Assembly (NCBI GenBank): GCA_947462335.1
Contig: OX381707.1
Span: forward strand, 60,675,773 to 60,739,772
Reading direction: 5' to 3'
DNA: 64,000 nucleotides
From: Harmothoe impar
Lineage: Eukaryota; Annelida; Polychaeta; Phyllodocida; Polynoidae
The position numbers and the translations under genes are program-made. The notes below the pieces were generated by a model. It had not been told where the DNA came from. It was given only the letters and a program-made list of their open reading frames with translations, and made no database searches. Within the stretch, counting starts at the first letter, position 1; each line of letters begins with the position of its first letter. Shown here one piece after another: positions 21,939 to 33,300 of this stretch.

Positions 21939-22340
21939 AGGTCGTATCCCACAACGCGAGAGAGGGGGAAAAGGTGTGGTTTATTCCGAAACCAAGGTCT
22001 CTTATCCGATAATGCAGGGGCTAATATCATCTAAGAGGGAGCCAATATTGGCAGGGAAAATTGTGTATTGCATAGTAGCTAACATCAAAACATTTTGATA
22101 TTTTCTCCCGTTTCTGGTGGAAAATTTTGCTTATTACATTATGTGAGAGGTGTGGTTTGTAAAGGGGTGCCACTCCAGATATCTTCAGGCTAATCTAGAG
22201 GAAATAATCAAGACAAATAATGCATTGGAGTCACTCCCCCCAACTAGAACCATGAAACAGTCCAATACGCAACACTTTCCTTGTTACAATCAGCTACAGT
22301 GGGATTTGGAGGATACTATGTATGCATTAGAAGTGTTGTG
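21939..22340. mobile_element. Fragment of AGGTCnnATCCCACAACGCGA element
   Basis: The left end AGGTCGTATCCCACAACGCGA follows a TA at 21937-21938 and matches the left end of 52527..53015. The right boundary is uncertain; a TGGGATTTGGAGG word near 22300 may be an internal or degraded end. Confidence 0.5.
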
Positions 22341-23115
22341 ATTTAGAAAATCGGCAGCAGCTCCCTGCTGACAGAAGGCTAATTCGCGCAACACGTTCCC
22401 ACCTGCTAGTATAGTATAATCATCTTTATACCCAATATCTGATATAACACTAAGCAGAACTGACTCCTAAAATGGCATAAGATTCAAACACAACAAGCTC
22501 TTAAAGGGGCCATGAAACAAAAGTTGGGCAATTCGTGGAGTTTGACGTATGTGATGAGTATTGGTATTACTTTAGACATTTGCCCGCATGCTGTCCCTGA
22601 TGCCATTATGAAACTGCCAGAAGCTTTTATGAAAGGAAATAAGGACACGCAGCGTACATGTATCATGTGTCATTGATGGAGAATGCCTAATGATGTCCGG
22701 AAATATGATTGGTGATGCAGTTTCTCATTGTGTTGCGTCGTAATCATACCATACAGATTTTTGTTATGTGTTTTCTGATGGCCATTATACATCACTACTA
22801 TGTACATGGGATATGTAATATGGTTGAACGCAGGGTTATCCGTGAATCATACATCTACCACTTTGTAGATAATAACGGATACTGAAATACGGAGGAAACA
22901 ATATTGGTTAAGTTATCTACATTGTGTCTGGATGTGTTCTATGATTATGTCATGATTATTGTCTACGACTATGTGCATATCTCGCCAAGGAGAGGATCGA
23001 GACGTCCTATAAATATAAGCCCCCTCAATGTACAAAGGGATAGGATAATTCACTATATAGTAATTACACAGAAGACTGCAGTGAATATATATTGATCAGT
23101 ATACAACAGGCTTAG
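22341..23115. other. Intronic sequence, nothing recognised
   Basis: Non-coding, AT-rich. No terminal repeats seen. Confidence 0.45.
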
Positions 23116-23120
23116 GCTTA

Positions 23121-23463
23121 CAGAGGCGTAGGAAGCAATCTTCATTGGGGAGTCCCGGCGGGGGGGGGGGGGGGGGTGATACCTCAAACAGATAAGCATC
23201 GGCTTTTCAGCTTGATGCCGCATATATACAGGGTCATTATTGGAATTGTAAATAAACGTATTGTTTGAGCCCCCTTTAGTTCTGATGGGCGGCCATGCCC
23301 CTCTGTCCCTACTTTTCCCTATGTGGGAGAGGTGAGTTTGGGAATTTCGTGCACTATAGCATATATATAGGGTCTTGGCAAATTTTGGGAGGGCCTAAAC
23401 ATATTCAGGTCCCCCATCTCATGGGATTGGGGGCCCTGCCCCCCACTTTCCCTACGCCACTTG
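23121..23463. mobile_element. CAGAGGCGTAGG-ended element, 5-bp duplication GCTTA
   Basis: 343 bp flanked by GCTTA (23116-23120 and 23464-23468). Ends CAGAGGCGTAGGAAG and CTTTCCCTACGCCACTTG. It contains a long G tract near the left end and CCCC words near the right. It is one of four elements here with CA..GGCG ends and 5-bp duplications. Non-coding. Confidence 0.72.
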
Positions 23464-23468
23464 GCTTA

Positions 23469-26161
23469 GGAAGAGAGGTAGAAGGAGACAGAAAGAGACG
23501 GAGAAAATGCCAGAGAGACCACGGTTAGTGTAGCTATTCTACTTGGCCCTTCTCCCTTATTACCCTGCTTCAACATTTCCGTTCCAGTCTGTCCATAATC
23601 CGTCACAGGGGTGGCAGTATAACGGAAATGGGTTGTAAATAGTGCTGTCCGCCCCTCCTTAGTCTGCCCACAGGCAGATTGTGTTGTAAATTACAGACTA
23701 GATAATGATGACTTGATGGCCAGTCTACGACCATGTCAATATATCACATTTACAACTTGCTGGTAGTTACAGGTCTACTCCTATGTGTAGACGAGACGAC
23801 ACGTCCATGATGCAAGGAACATAGAAGGGGGATTTGCTGGAAAATTAGCCTATACTTGTAGATGGTTGAAGATGTTATAAAGTGCCTTCTTTTCATTCAT
23901 CCAGATTAATAGACTGGTAAAGTGCCCCCTGTGGTTTCCCACCGGAGGGAGTGCCAGCTAGGAGACCAGGGTGATATAGTAAAATAAGAGAATTGTCTGA
24001 GTCCCTATTCCACTGCATTAGTCAGAGGTAGGAGCTAGTTGATGACAATCCATTAGTCTTCCGGAATATTGAAGCATATTCAAATGGTTTTAAGTATAGC
24101 ACTGTCCCAGCAAAAAACATGTAGGCCCCAAGGATGTCGGATTAATTAGGTAAAGAATATCAATAAGGACTGGACTTCACATATAAAGGTTTTCCTCCCG
24201 AAACAAGGACCTCTGAATCAAAAGTCCCCTGCTTGACGTTTAATATCTATTGACTTAATCTCCAACAAAAATCACTATCCTGTAAGAGGTAGAATGGTAA
24301 AACGCATGCTTCTTCTCTAGGTTTACATTTCTAATATCGGATAGGATAGTCTATTTCCAACACCTGGTAACATATCTCCAACATCTATGACATATATTGA
24401 ATAAGAATAACTTTTTGAAGTCGGGTATCGCTTGCACCCATGCCATATTAAACAAAGCATAGACAAATGTCTCCATTTATTTAGATTTATCATATCCTAA
24501 ATTTATTCTTAGAATCCATTAACTGCCAGAATTGATGTCCACATAGATCTAGTGATCCCTTGGTATAATATTACCGGCAGTGCCATTTGACAGTTTATTG
24601 ACGGTGGGGTTAGCTACGGCGTACCTTGGTGAAGTAAATTACTGTCATAATTGACATGATGTACATCACAAGTGGTGTACGCCAATGGCTTATATCTCTC
24701 TGTTTTATTAGTTCCTTTTTGTTTCAGGGGCAAAGAGGTCGTCCCTATAACTGATACACATTCTCAAGGGACCTCTAATAGATTTATGATATCCCTATAG
24801 AAACGGTGTTATATCTCGGTAGTACATCTCGGGTGTTACAGCGGCCTCCTACTTCATCCTGACACGCCTCATTGTTCAGACAGTATCAGACAGCATATCT
24901 CTACTACATAGTGTACCCTATATCTGCCGCATTTCAGCACCATTGAACAATATAAAAGTCCAGTCTTCACTTTTCATTTAAACAACGCTGATAAGACCTC
25001 TCAAGTTTATCAGCTAATCTCACTCTTTAGCTATTAAAATAATTCTTGTATAATTCACAAAATAAATCCCCTTTGAAAGGTCCACGGGTAATTAAAATCA
25101 GGTCATTAAACACAATATAATCCTGAGCCCCTTCATGTGGATAGCTTGTTATTATCTTTAGAAGGAGATGCCACTAATCAGATCATCCTAGTGAATGGTG
25201 TTACGCTCATTGTGGTAACAAAGTACACGTCGCGAAAGGCCAAAGGCAGCATAAGCATAATATTCCAGGCTCCTATACATTCAGATTATGACTCAAATTG
25301 TCAAAGATATTGCTGGAAGTCGACTTAAAATGTTGACGCATTTGTAATTTCTCTAGCGTAATTGATTTAGTTAATGCGAATTATATAGTATATTAATAGA
25401 AGAAGACAAGTGTTGTTCTGATACTAACTTAAGTATGACAAAGGACGTAACCAGTCCTAACGAGTTAAGGGATGGCATTCAATGGCAATTTAAGTGATTT
25501 ATTTATTTCATGTTCATGTCACCTTTGCAAATACTGGTTTACATATGTATATACATTTTCGTTCAAATATTACGTATTTGTATGCAGATGAAAAAAGATC
25601 AATAAATGGTGTGTACTAAACACAGCTGAAACCTGACTTTCTAAATAAGCTCAGTGGGGAACTGATATTCTGACATACTCGATCAGCTGTGGATAGCTGT
25701 GCAAACTGTATTGTACTGGATGTTGCTATGTTGTTGTATAGGACGAAAGGTTATTGTACAACGGTTTTCCACAGAAAATACCCCTGTAAGAAATTTTATC
25801 CATGACTTTCTCTTAGAATCATTCTGTGAATAAAGCCTATCCATGAGAACGAAAAATGTCAATAAATACTTTGAATCAATACCTGTCAAAATACACTAAT
25901 AAAAAAAAGGGGGTCAAAATTTCAGGCTCCCTCCCCCTGAGTATGCTTTCCCATACATTTCTATGCATATGGTAAAAGTAAAAGAGCCTCTTTTTCGAGA
26001 CAGTATGTATGTATATTTATTTTTTGGAAATACAAGATCTCCTATGCTTTAGCACTGAAGGGCCGTATTCAATGCCTCCCATTGAATACAATGTGGCCGT
26101 ATTCAATGGGTGAGGAAAAGATTGTTTTTCTTCATAATATGGCCTCAAATAAAAAATAAAC
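23469..26161. other. Intronic sequence, nothing recognised
   Basis: About 2.7 kb of AT-rich sequence without recognised gene, transposon end or tandem repeat. This is one of the longer repeat-poor stretches. Confidence 0.5.
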
Positions 26162-26312
26162 ACAAATGCCAACTACATTGATACCATCTCTGATGTATTT
26201 CACGAGTGGGGGCTGGGGCATATCCCACTCAGCCTGCGACTTCGTGGGATATGGCCCCAGCCCCCACTCGTGAAATACAACAGAGATGGTATCAATGGGC
26301 GTTGGCATTTGT
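26162..26312. repeat. Long hairpin, arms about 67 bp
   Basis: Left arm 26162-26228 and right arm 26244-26312, with a 15-nt loop. The arms share ACAAATGCCAA, ATTGATACCATCTCTG, TATTTCACGAGTGGGGGCTG and GGGGC-ATATCCCAC, with a few single-base differences. Likely a foldback MITE; no clear target duplication was found. Confidence 0.85.
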
Positions 26313-26633
26313 CTATATATATATATGAGACACTCGCACAAATCCAAAAGTACCTCCCTCCAAGCATAATTCTTGCTCTGAGATGAAACTGAATGAAATA
26401 GTCTGTACTCCCTCTAGCGCCCATTCTAACTAGATAACCACTCTGAATTTTGAACAATTCGACGTGAACTGAGAAGTGAACTGCTACTCATTCAGGCTCG
26501 ATTCTCAGGGGCCATTCGAGTATGACGTCATTCTCTTTTCAGGAATTCTCCAAGACCCCCCCCTTCTTGTCATCGTTTAGTATAGGAACAGCATGGTCAT
26601 GTCATCATTCACCATATACCCCCATACCCCTTA

Positions 26634-26913
26634 CACTGAAAATCCAGGTTGAAAGGATTAGTCAGTGCTGACTGTCCTCGGTTCGTCATAGGTGTGTTAG
26701 TCACTCTGGCAAAATTGTATTCAAAAATGACTGAGGAGTCAGTCAGTAGTGGCTAACCCAGGTTCATCATTGGTGTGTTGTATTTGTATATACCACTTGT
26801 TGGTGCCACCTGTAAGATACTATCATGACCACTCAGTGGCTCCTCAATGACTAACTAGGTTAGGTACTAGAGACTGAAAGATTGGGCGTATAGGGAGCCT
26901 AGGAATATCAGTG
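26634..26913. mobile_element. CACTGAAAATCC/CACTGATATTCC foldback, TA duplication
   Basis: 280 bp flanked by TA (26632-26633 and 26914-26915), with imperfect inverted ends. The interior repeats AGTCAGT/ACTGACT words on both strands, as in the 11315 element. Directly abuts the next element at 26916. Confidence 0.6.
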
Positions 26914-26915
26914 TA

Positions 26916-27155
26916 GGTAAAAAAAGAGGGTTATTTCAGGTAACATGGGAGGAAAATGTAGGGTCGGTAGGTCGGATTCTTTTTTTAATATATATTTTAT
27001 TAACATGAATGTACTAGCCAGCCTCTCTGCAAACCCTGAAATTGATCAAAAAAGGTAAAATACAAAAAAATCTTCAAAATTGCATAAACAAACGTAGGGT
27101 CGGCCTTATTTACATAGTGTCGGGCGGGTGACCTGAAACAAAGCTTTTTTTGGCC
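26916..27155. mobile_element. GGCCAAAA-family MITE, diverged left end
   Basis: 240 bp. Left GGTAAAAAAAGAGGGTTATT, then AGGGTCGGTAGGTCGG. Right CGGGCGGGTGACCTGAAACA and TTTTTTTGGCC, followed by TTA. The left flank is GTA, so the 3-bp duplication is imperfect. Confidence 0.7.
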
Positions 27156-30038
27156 TTATCGATGATGTCATACTTCAATAGCCCCAAACCCCCAAGCAGT
27201 GACGCACTTGTTGAACGTTCCCTTTTACAAAACTCAAACTAGACAAAGAAATGACAATGCACATACCTATATAGAATTGGTTGGTTACACTAGCGAAGGA
27301 ATCTTGGACGGGTTAAATCAATACTGGTAACATACCCAGGCGATCCAATTGATCTCTGCACAGTAAGGCTGGGTGTGGCAATATAGCTGATAGTAAGACC
27401 AAGCAGAATCTACTGCACTGATGGTATTACCAGCTCGGGTCCGTAACCCGCGTTGTCATAAAAGCTGCGGTGGGCTCCGTTATCATGACTAAAATCTCCT
27501 TAAAGAGACAAGGCGCCTTCAGCGCGTGTCAAGCAGGTCGATAGAGTCTTCCCTGGGTGGAAGTGTGGGTACCTTGCTGTTGGACCCCGGTGTTGGACAT
27601 AGGAAAGTTAGGTCGACTCCAATGAGAAAATGATGTTCCATAATATTTTTTGATAACACTTTCTACAGAATCTCTAATAAATCACCAGTGCATGGTTCTG
27701 TTCTAAACAAAAGTCAAGTTCACAAAAGCCAACAATGGCGCATTGGGATGACAGCACAATGCAGAATAGGATCGTGTAGCACATTAAAAAGTCATGTACC
27801 TAATATGTAATATGATAGAATTATGTAAACCGCGGCCGCTGATCAATCATCATTGTAAATTCTCGGTGGTGGCTAGTATGCGAGCCAGATCTCTGATGCG
27901 GCTTAAGTTGGGGATCCACTATCCAATTTTTGGTCAATTCTCACGATCCGATCATACAGGTCTGTACAGTTTGATCAGTTAAAACAAAAGCTAATTTCCT
28001 GTACGTATTGTGTGATGATCAGCCTATTAGATCCATGTGGAGAGTGGGATATTCACATCTCACCATAGGTATATAATATATACAGTATGATCACGTCTGG
28101 GGATCACGTATAAACATTGCCCTAGAGATCGCACCATTCAGACCAATTACGAATCAAAGCTGTTCAGCTGTTTCATATGAGATTCAGAGCTTGGGATGCA
28201 AAATCGAGACTGAAATTCAGCTCAAAATCGTGTTATTTACCCTTGGCAATTCTATTTCCACTTGAGCATGGTGTATTATAAACATGTTTACATTGTTTGG
28301 TTCATAAATGAAGTTGATAACAAAATGTCAGAATGCCTAAAAAAAGGTAAAAGATACCTACAATTATAATCTGGTATTAAAGTCTCAATTTTGGTTGGAA
28401 TTGCCCAAAAACTTACATGGGTGTTAGGAGATACCTGTAATGTCAAATTCCTAAAAATAAAATAATAATATTCCGACTTGCTAAAGCTAGATGCACATGC
28501 AGAAGTTTCCAATGGTCGCTACCAACCTTTTTCTACCTACGATTTCCTACCTACACCAGTTTTTGGCCACTAATGGAGCATCGCTATCGTAAACATGTCT
28601 ATATTTCCTCCAATCAACACAATTCCTTCCTGCACAAAGCATATCCAGTGCCTGGGGGCTGAGAGAACAGTAGAGAGTAACTAGGTAGTGATAGTAGCTA
28701 GAAGGTAGATTTTAGAAGTGAGGCTCTGTGGCTAAGAAGCAGGGAGTTGACTGCGCTATGTCCTCCAGACACTGACAAATATGAAGGTGATAATGGCTGT
28801 CTTCCACAGGGGTGGCATGCACTATGTTGTACAGTCAACCAGTAGGGTGCAGGAGAAGGGAAGGAGTCGTTCTATCAACAGTTCAGCACTCAGAAAGCAC
28901 TCAGTATAGCACCTGTACTTCCTCCAATATATGGTTAATGGGTCCGCAGCGGAATACCCAAGAATTAGCCCAACATGAACATCAAAAGAACAATGGAAAG
29001 GTGTATGACTACTTCAATATACATGTTACAACGAAGCTCTAGAAGGCTTTTCATTTAATGGGATGTTGTTGTTGTCGTTGAATATTTTATTTGGCAAGAG
29101 AATTGTTACATGGGAATAATTGTCAAGGAATATATTTTTCATGTAGGCCTAATGATATTTAGCCTTGATATTACGTTTCAAATTGTAATTTAGATACCGT
29201 GGTACAGGTTTAATTAGATGTGTTACATCTGGTTTGGCCAATGTATCAAATAGATGTTTAGACATGAACTCATAAAGGATTCTCTTCCTTGGTAGCATCC
29301 AGGGTCAACACTTTCAAGAGAAGATTCACAACCATAAATCTTGCTATCCTATCAAACATGTGTGAATGTATCAGCTGTCTGGTCTGCTCCTATTTCCCAG
29401 TGTTGTATCGGCTTGGCGGCTCCGGTGCCAGTCAGTCTGGTGGGTGCTTGAGATAATGGCTTAGAGTAAAGGGTTCGACACAAGGTGTGGGTTGGCTATC
29501 TCTGATACACGGGGGGCACGAGATGTAAACACCCAGGGCGCTAGATTCAATCCCTGCTTCACCACCATGAGATACCATGGTGGGTAGCTATCATAGCAAC
29601 ATGCTTACTTTATAGCAGCGCAAAATGTACAATCTCCTATTTTCGATGCTTTGTTCGTTTCATCGTTTTCTCGATTACAGAAATGAAGATGAAGTATAAT
29701 ACTATAGACATTTCCCCCGATCATTTGAGTACTGTGCCAGACATCCCCTTCCTCCAGTACAGTACGCATGGTAAGGATGGATAAGGATCAATTTTTGATA
29801 ACGATGGGGGGGGGGGGGGGGGTACTGTAGGTGGGATAGTGATGCCTCTTGTGCTATCACTGTCGTGGCGGAGTATGTCCCTGCTGGGTTACCACGTGTC
29901 ATGGAATGTCATGGGATTTGAAAGCTGTCTGGAATGTCATGGAAAATTGAGAATTTTGTTATGGAATGTCCACGGAAATGTCATAGACTTTCCATCTGAA
30001 ATTTGTGTGAACCCTGCCCTGGTGCTCACTAGGGTGAT
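27156..30038. other. Intronic sequence, weak RNA polymerase III-like words
   Basis: No gene recognised. At about 29420-29560 there are B-box-like words (GGGTTCGACAC and AGATTCAATCCC), but no tRNA fold could be built. A long G tract lies at about 29804-29822. Confidence 0.4.
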
Positions 30039-30043
30039 CATAA

Positions 30044-30206
30044 CAGGGGCGTGGCAACCGGGGGGGGGGGGGACATGCCCCCCCCCCCCCCCACTTTTGA
30101 CCAACCCCAAAAAAGGTCAAACCAGAAAGGTCAAATAAAAAGGGGTCAAAAAGGGTCAAAATACCCCTCAGTCCCCCCTATTTTGAAACTGCTTGCCACG
30201 CCCCTG
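30044..30206. mobile_element. CAGGGGCGTGGCAA MITE, 5-bp duplication CATAA
   Basis: 163 bp with inverted ends CAGGGGCGTGGCAA and TTGCCACGCCCCTG, flanked by CATAA (30039-30043 and 30207-30211). A G tract faces a C tract next to the left end. Same family as 14464..14633. Confidence 0.85.
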
Positions 30207-30831
30207 CATAATTTATTGATGACCCAGGGTTATCATGGTGATCACATTTTTAAGTAGAGGAAGGGATGAGAAAGCCGCAGTGAGTATAGGCCTGTGTGAG
30301 TAGGTCTAGGTTTTCGGCTTAATAAGTGACTCTTTTGTGTACTCTGAAACCTCACCTTTACGCTACGCATATGGAATGCACGTATATATACCCGGTATAT
30401 AAAAACGAATGGTAATAGAATAATATTAATGTATACATATATCTATCTATATTTAATTACGCTGGCCCAATAATTAATCAATGTACAATGACAACAACTT
30501 TAGCAGTTGCATTCAGACGTTCGGAATTAGATTTCCTTTTGCTACCCATCGACTGTTTTCCCATGTGTATCTCGTCCACCCAGATTGCCTACTTCATTTC
30601 TAGGAAAAAAAACAATTTTCTTCGTTTTTAATTCAATTTATTCTCATTTTATTGACGGGTGGCTGGTACAACTAATGGTCAGTACACGGCAGATACCGCC
30701 TTATCTGCGGCGGTTCCAGATTAGACCTGTTAATGGGGCATGGGATGTGGACTGTTATCGAGTGAGCCATCTGCGTGATCTGACCATTTGTAGCGATCTG
30801 TGACTCCCAGGTGGAGATCAGTCTTATATTA

Positions 30832-31097
30832 GGCCAAAATAATAAAAAAAAAGGTTGGTTTCCGGTAACGTGGTCTGAAAAGCTAGGCCCGGCCGGCCGA
30901 TTCTTTTGATTTGAATTTTTTTTTCGCTTTCCATCATTTTAGGCCTGATTTGAGAGTTTTCGCTCTAAAATCCATAATAATTGTCCGATTTATGGACCGT
31001 AAAAATTGGAAAATAGCAAAATTTTCAAGACATTAGAAACACTGTTTTGCTAGACCCGGTCGGGTGACCGGAAACAAAACTTTTTTTTAATTTGGCC
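30832..31097. mobile_element. GGCCAAAA-family MITE, TTA duplication, diverged subfamily
   Basis: 266 bp between TTA copies (30829-30831 and 31098-31100). Ends GGCCAAAATAAT and AATTTGGCC; inner TGGTTTCCGGTAACGTGG and GGTCGGGTGACCGGAAACAA. It keeps the family layout but differs from the others by about a quarter of positions by eye. Confidence 0.78.
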
Positions 31098-31100
31098 TTA

Positions 31101-33111
31101 GGCACCCACAGTTTGTACATGTACTTGATACTACCCTTTAGGCTACCACAGAATTAAAATTCCTATTCGAACGGTATGGGTTGGTGCCAGTATAAAAAAT
31201 AAAGGTAGCTCAACCACACTACACTCTTCTGGCTGATCATCCCAGAGAAATGGATCTATAGGTCTCAAATAGGGATTCCTTACTGAAAGACGACCTCCAC
31301 AGAGAATACTAGATGAGTTCTGGGCGGTCAAAAGATTTGCTAAAATTGATTGAGATGCCACCTCAAGATATATGCTTATTGCAGGGATAGGCCTATATTT
31401 CAATGGTCATTTAGATTCGGTCTGAAAAGAATTTATTCACTGCATATAATTATGGTCAAGTATAGAGGTTCATTCACGGTAGGAGATCTCCCCTCAATAC
31501 CCGGCTGGGAAGATTTTTTTATCACATTACGTTACATTAAAATTATAGTGAAAATTCATTTCCTTGTCTCGCATAAAGAATGCACTCACCAGGAGGGTGG
31601 GTGCCCATTTCCCCAGAAATCTTGCATACACAATTCTTTTATTTTAATATGTACACAAGGTCCATGAGGGTGAGGGGGGGGGGTCCGGGGGGGGGGGGTC
31701 AATTTCATTTCTGCATACTTTGTGAAAACCCCTACTCAGTAAGTATGGATATTCTAATGGCAATTATAATCTCTTTGGCCTAGGGTAAGGCATGTATTGT
31801 AAGTCCTTCGACTAGTTGTAGTGCTCCTATCTGCTCGTTGAGCTAGATATTAAAGGATGATCGATCCCATGACCAGACCTGGATGATGTGTCACCCTACG
31901 GCGCTTTACAGAGCACTTTTAAGGATATAGAAAGGTGATTCTTTGCTGCCTGACTACCAGCCGTCAAGACTAATGGCCCTTCTGTGCCACCTGAAAATGA
32001 GTAGTCAGACAGTTATGTTGGGACTGTGTCAACAATAAGGCTTCTCTGTCAGAAAGTGGGTCAGGTGCCTTGAGGAATACTGTCAGTTGATCCTGTCTAC
32101 AGATCAGGTGGGCTCTACAAGGTAGTAGATGGGGATGAGAGTCTGTAGACATAAAGAAAAGGGAGGGGGTTAGGGGAGACAAGTGTAGGGGAAAGGAAGC
32201 CAAGAGAGTGGATACTATCACAGAAAGAGATAGAAGCAATCAATGATATATATACCCACATAGTTTAAAACTGGACAACAGCTCCAACATAGAGGGCTGT
32301 TCGGCAATACAGATATAAAAAGGAAAGACTGACTTCATTTAAATACAGTGTACGTGATTATTATGATGCTATAAAGATTCATTTCTGTAAAAGATGTGAT
32401 AAATGCATTCTAACTCCGTTCATTAGAAAGGGGCTGCGTATTTTATCAATTAGATATTTTTTTGCTATAAAGATTGATATTATTGTCTGTTTAGAACTAA
32501 TCCGAGTCTGTAGATGCAAGTGCAATCAATGCAATCGGTTAGACCACTTGCGCTGTATCAACTTAGATGATCGATACACCAATTTAGATATCTTTGACAA
32601 TGCATTGGTGCCCAGTGAGTTTAAATAAAACATCAATCAGATCAAACATTACTGAGGAAAATAGGCCCATAATTAAGGCATTGGTCTGTTTTTGCGTTTG
32701 ATAAATGCCCTCTATGGACTTGTTTTGTGATTGGCTGGGTAATTGGTCGTTTTAACTTTCATCCTGAATCCGACTTGGTAATGAGTCATTGAGGATGAAG
32801 CCAATGGGATCCCCTTTGTTGAGCTGACAGACAAACCTATTGGCGGAAGATTCAGTCAGGAATGTGCTTTCATTTTTCTTGAGAAAATGGGCTTTCAGAT
32901 GCACTGATGGAGGATTGGTAGAAGAAACTGTAATTCAGATGACCTGAAAATCCCGTATCAGCTTCAAATCGATGATTAAGAATTTAACTAATATTGCCGC
33001 CCTCTTTTGCGGTTTGCGTGACCTCCTACCCGTTTTTCACACTTCATAGAACAAACCATGCCGTTGGGGTTTGACATCAACAATGGGCGCTGGATCTGAT
33101 TTCCAGGTTAA
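31101..33111. other. Intronic sequence, G tracts only
   Basis: No gene recognised. G-rich tracts lie at about 31674-31700. Confidence 0.45.
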
Positions 33112-33300
33112 TCACCATGGAGGGAATCCAAGCTGGTGAGACCTGCAGAAACCGTCTTGTGTGTTTTGTGTTACTGCGAGCCAGAGGTCAGGCTGCAGGA
33201 TTTAATAGAAACCCTGAGGCCCAGGGACCCAGAAAAGTCAGCCAATTGCTACATGAGCCATTACTTCCAGGTGCGGGGCATGTCAACACCATTTTAGAGG
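33112..33300 (+). pseudogene. Possible coding fragment without a start codon
   Basis: A plus-strand frame open from a TAA (about 33105) to a TAG (33298-33300), about 60 codons with no useful ATG start. Part of it has protein-like composition (for example DLIETLRPRDPEKSAN, then CYMSHYFQVRG). The part after 33157 recurs in the second tandem copy at 36375 onward with the same reading. I do not recognise the family. It could be an exon or retro-copy fragment, or chance. A possible acceptor (CTGCAG) lies inside it and a weak donor (CAGGTGCGG) near its end. Confidence 0.22.

Noticed and set aside
29400..29570. tRNA or SINE head with B-box-like words
   Set aside because: No paired A-box at the right spacing and no cloverleaf could be built.
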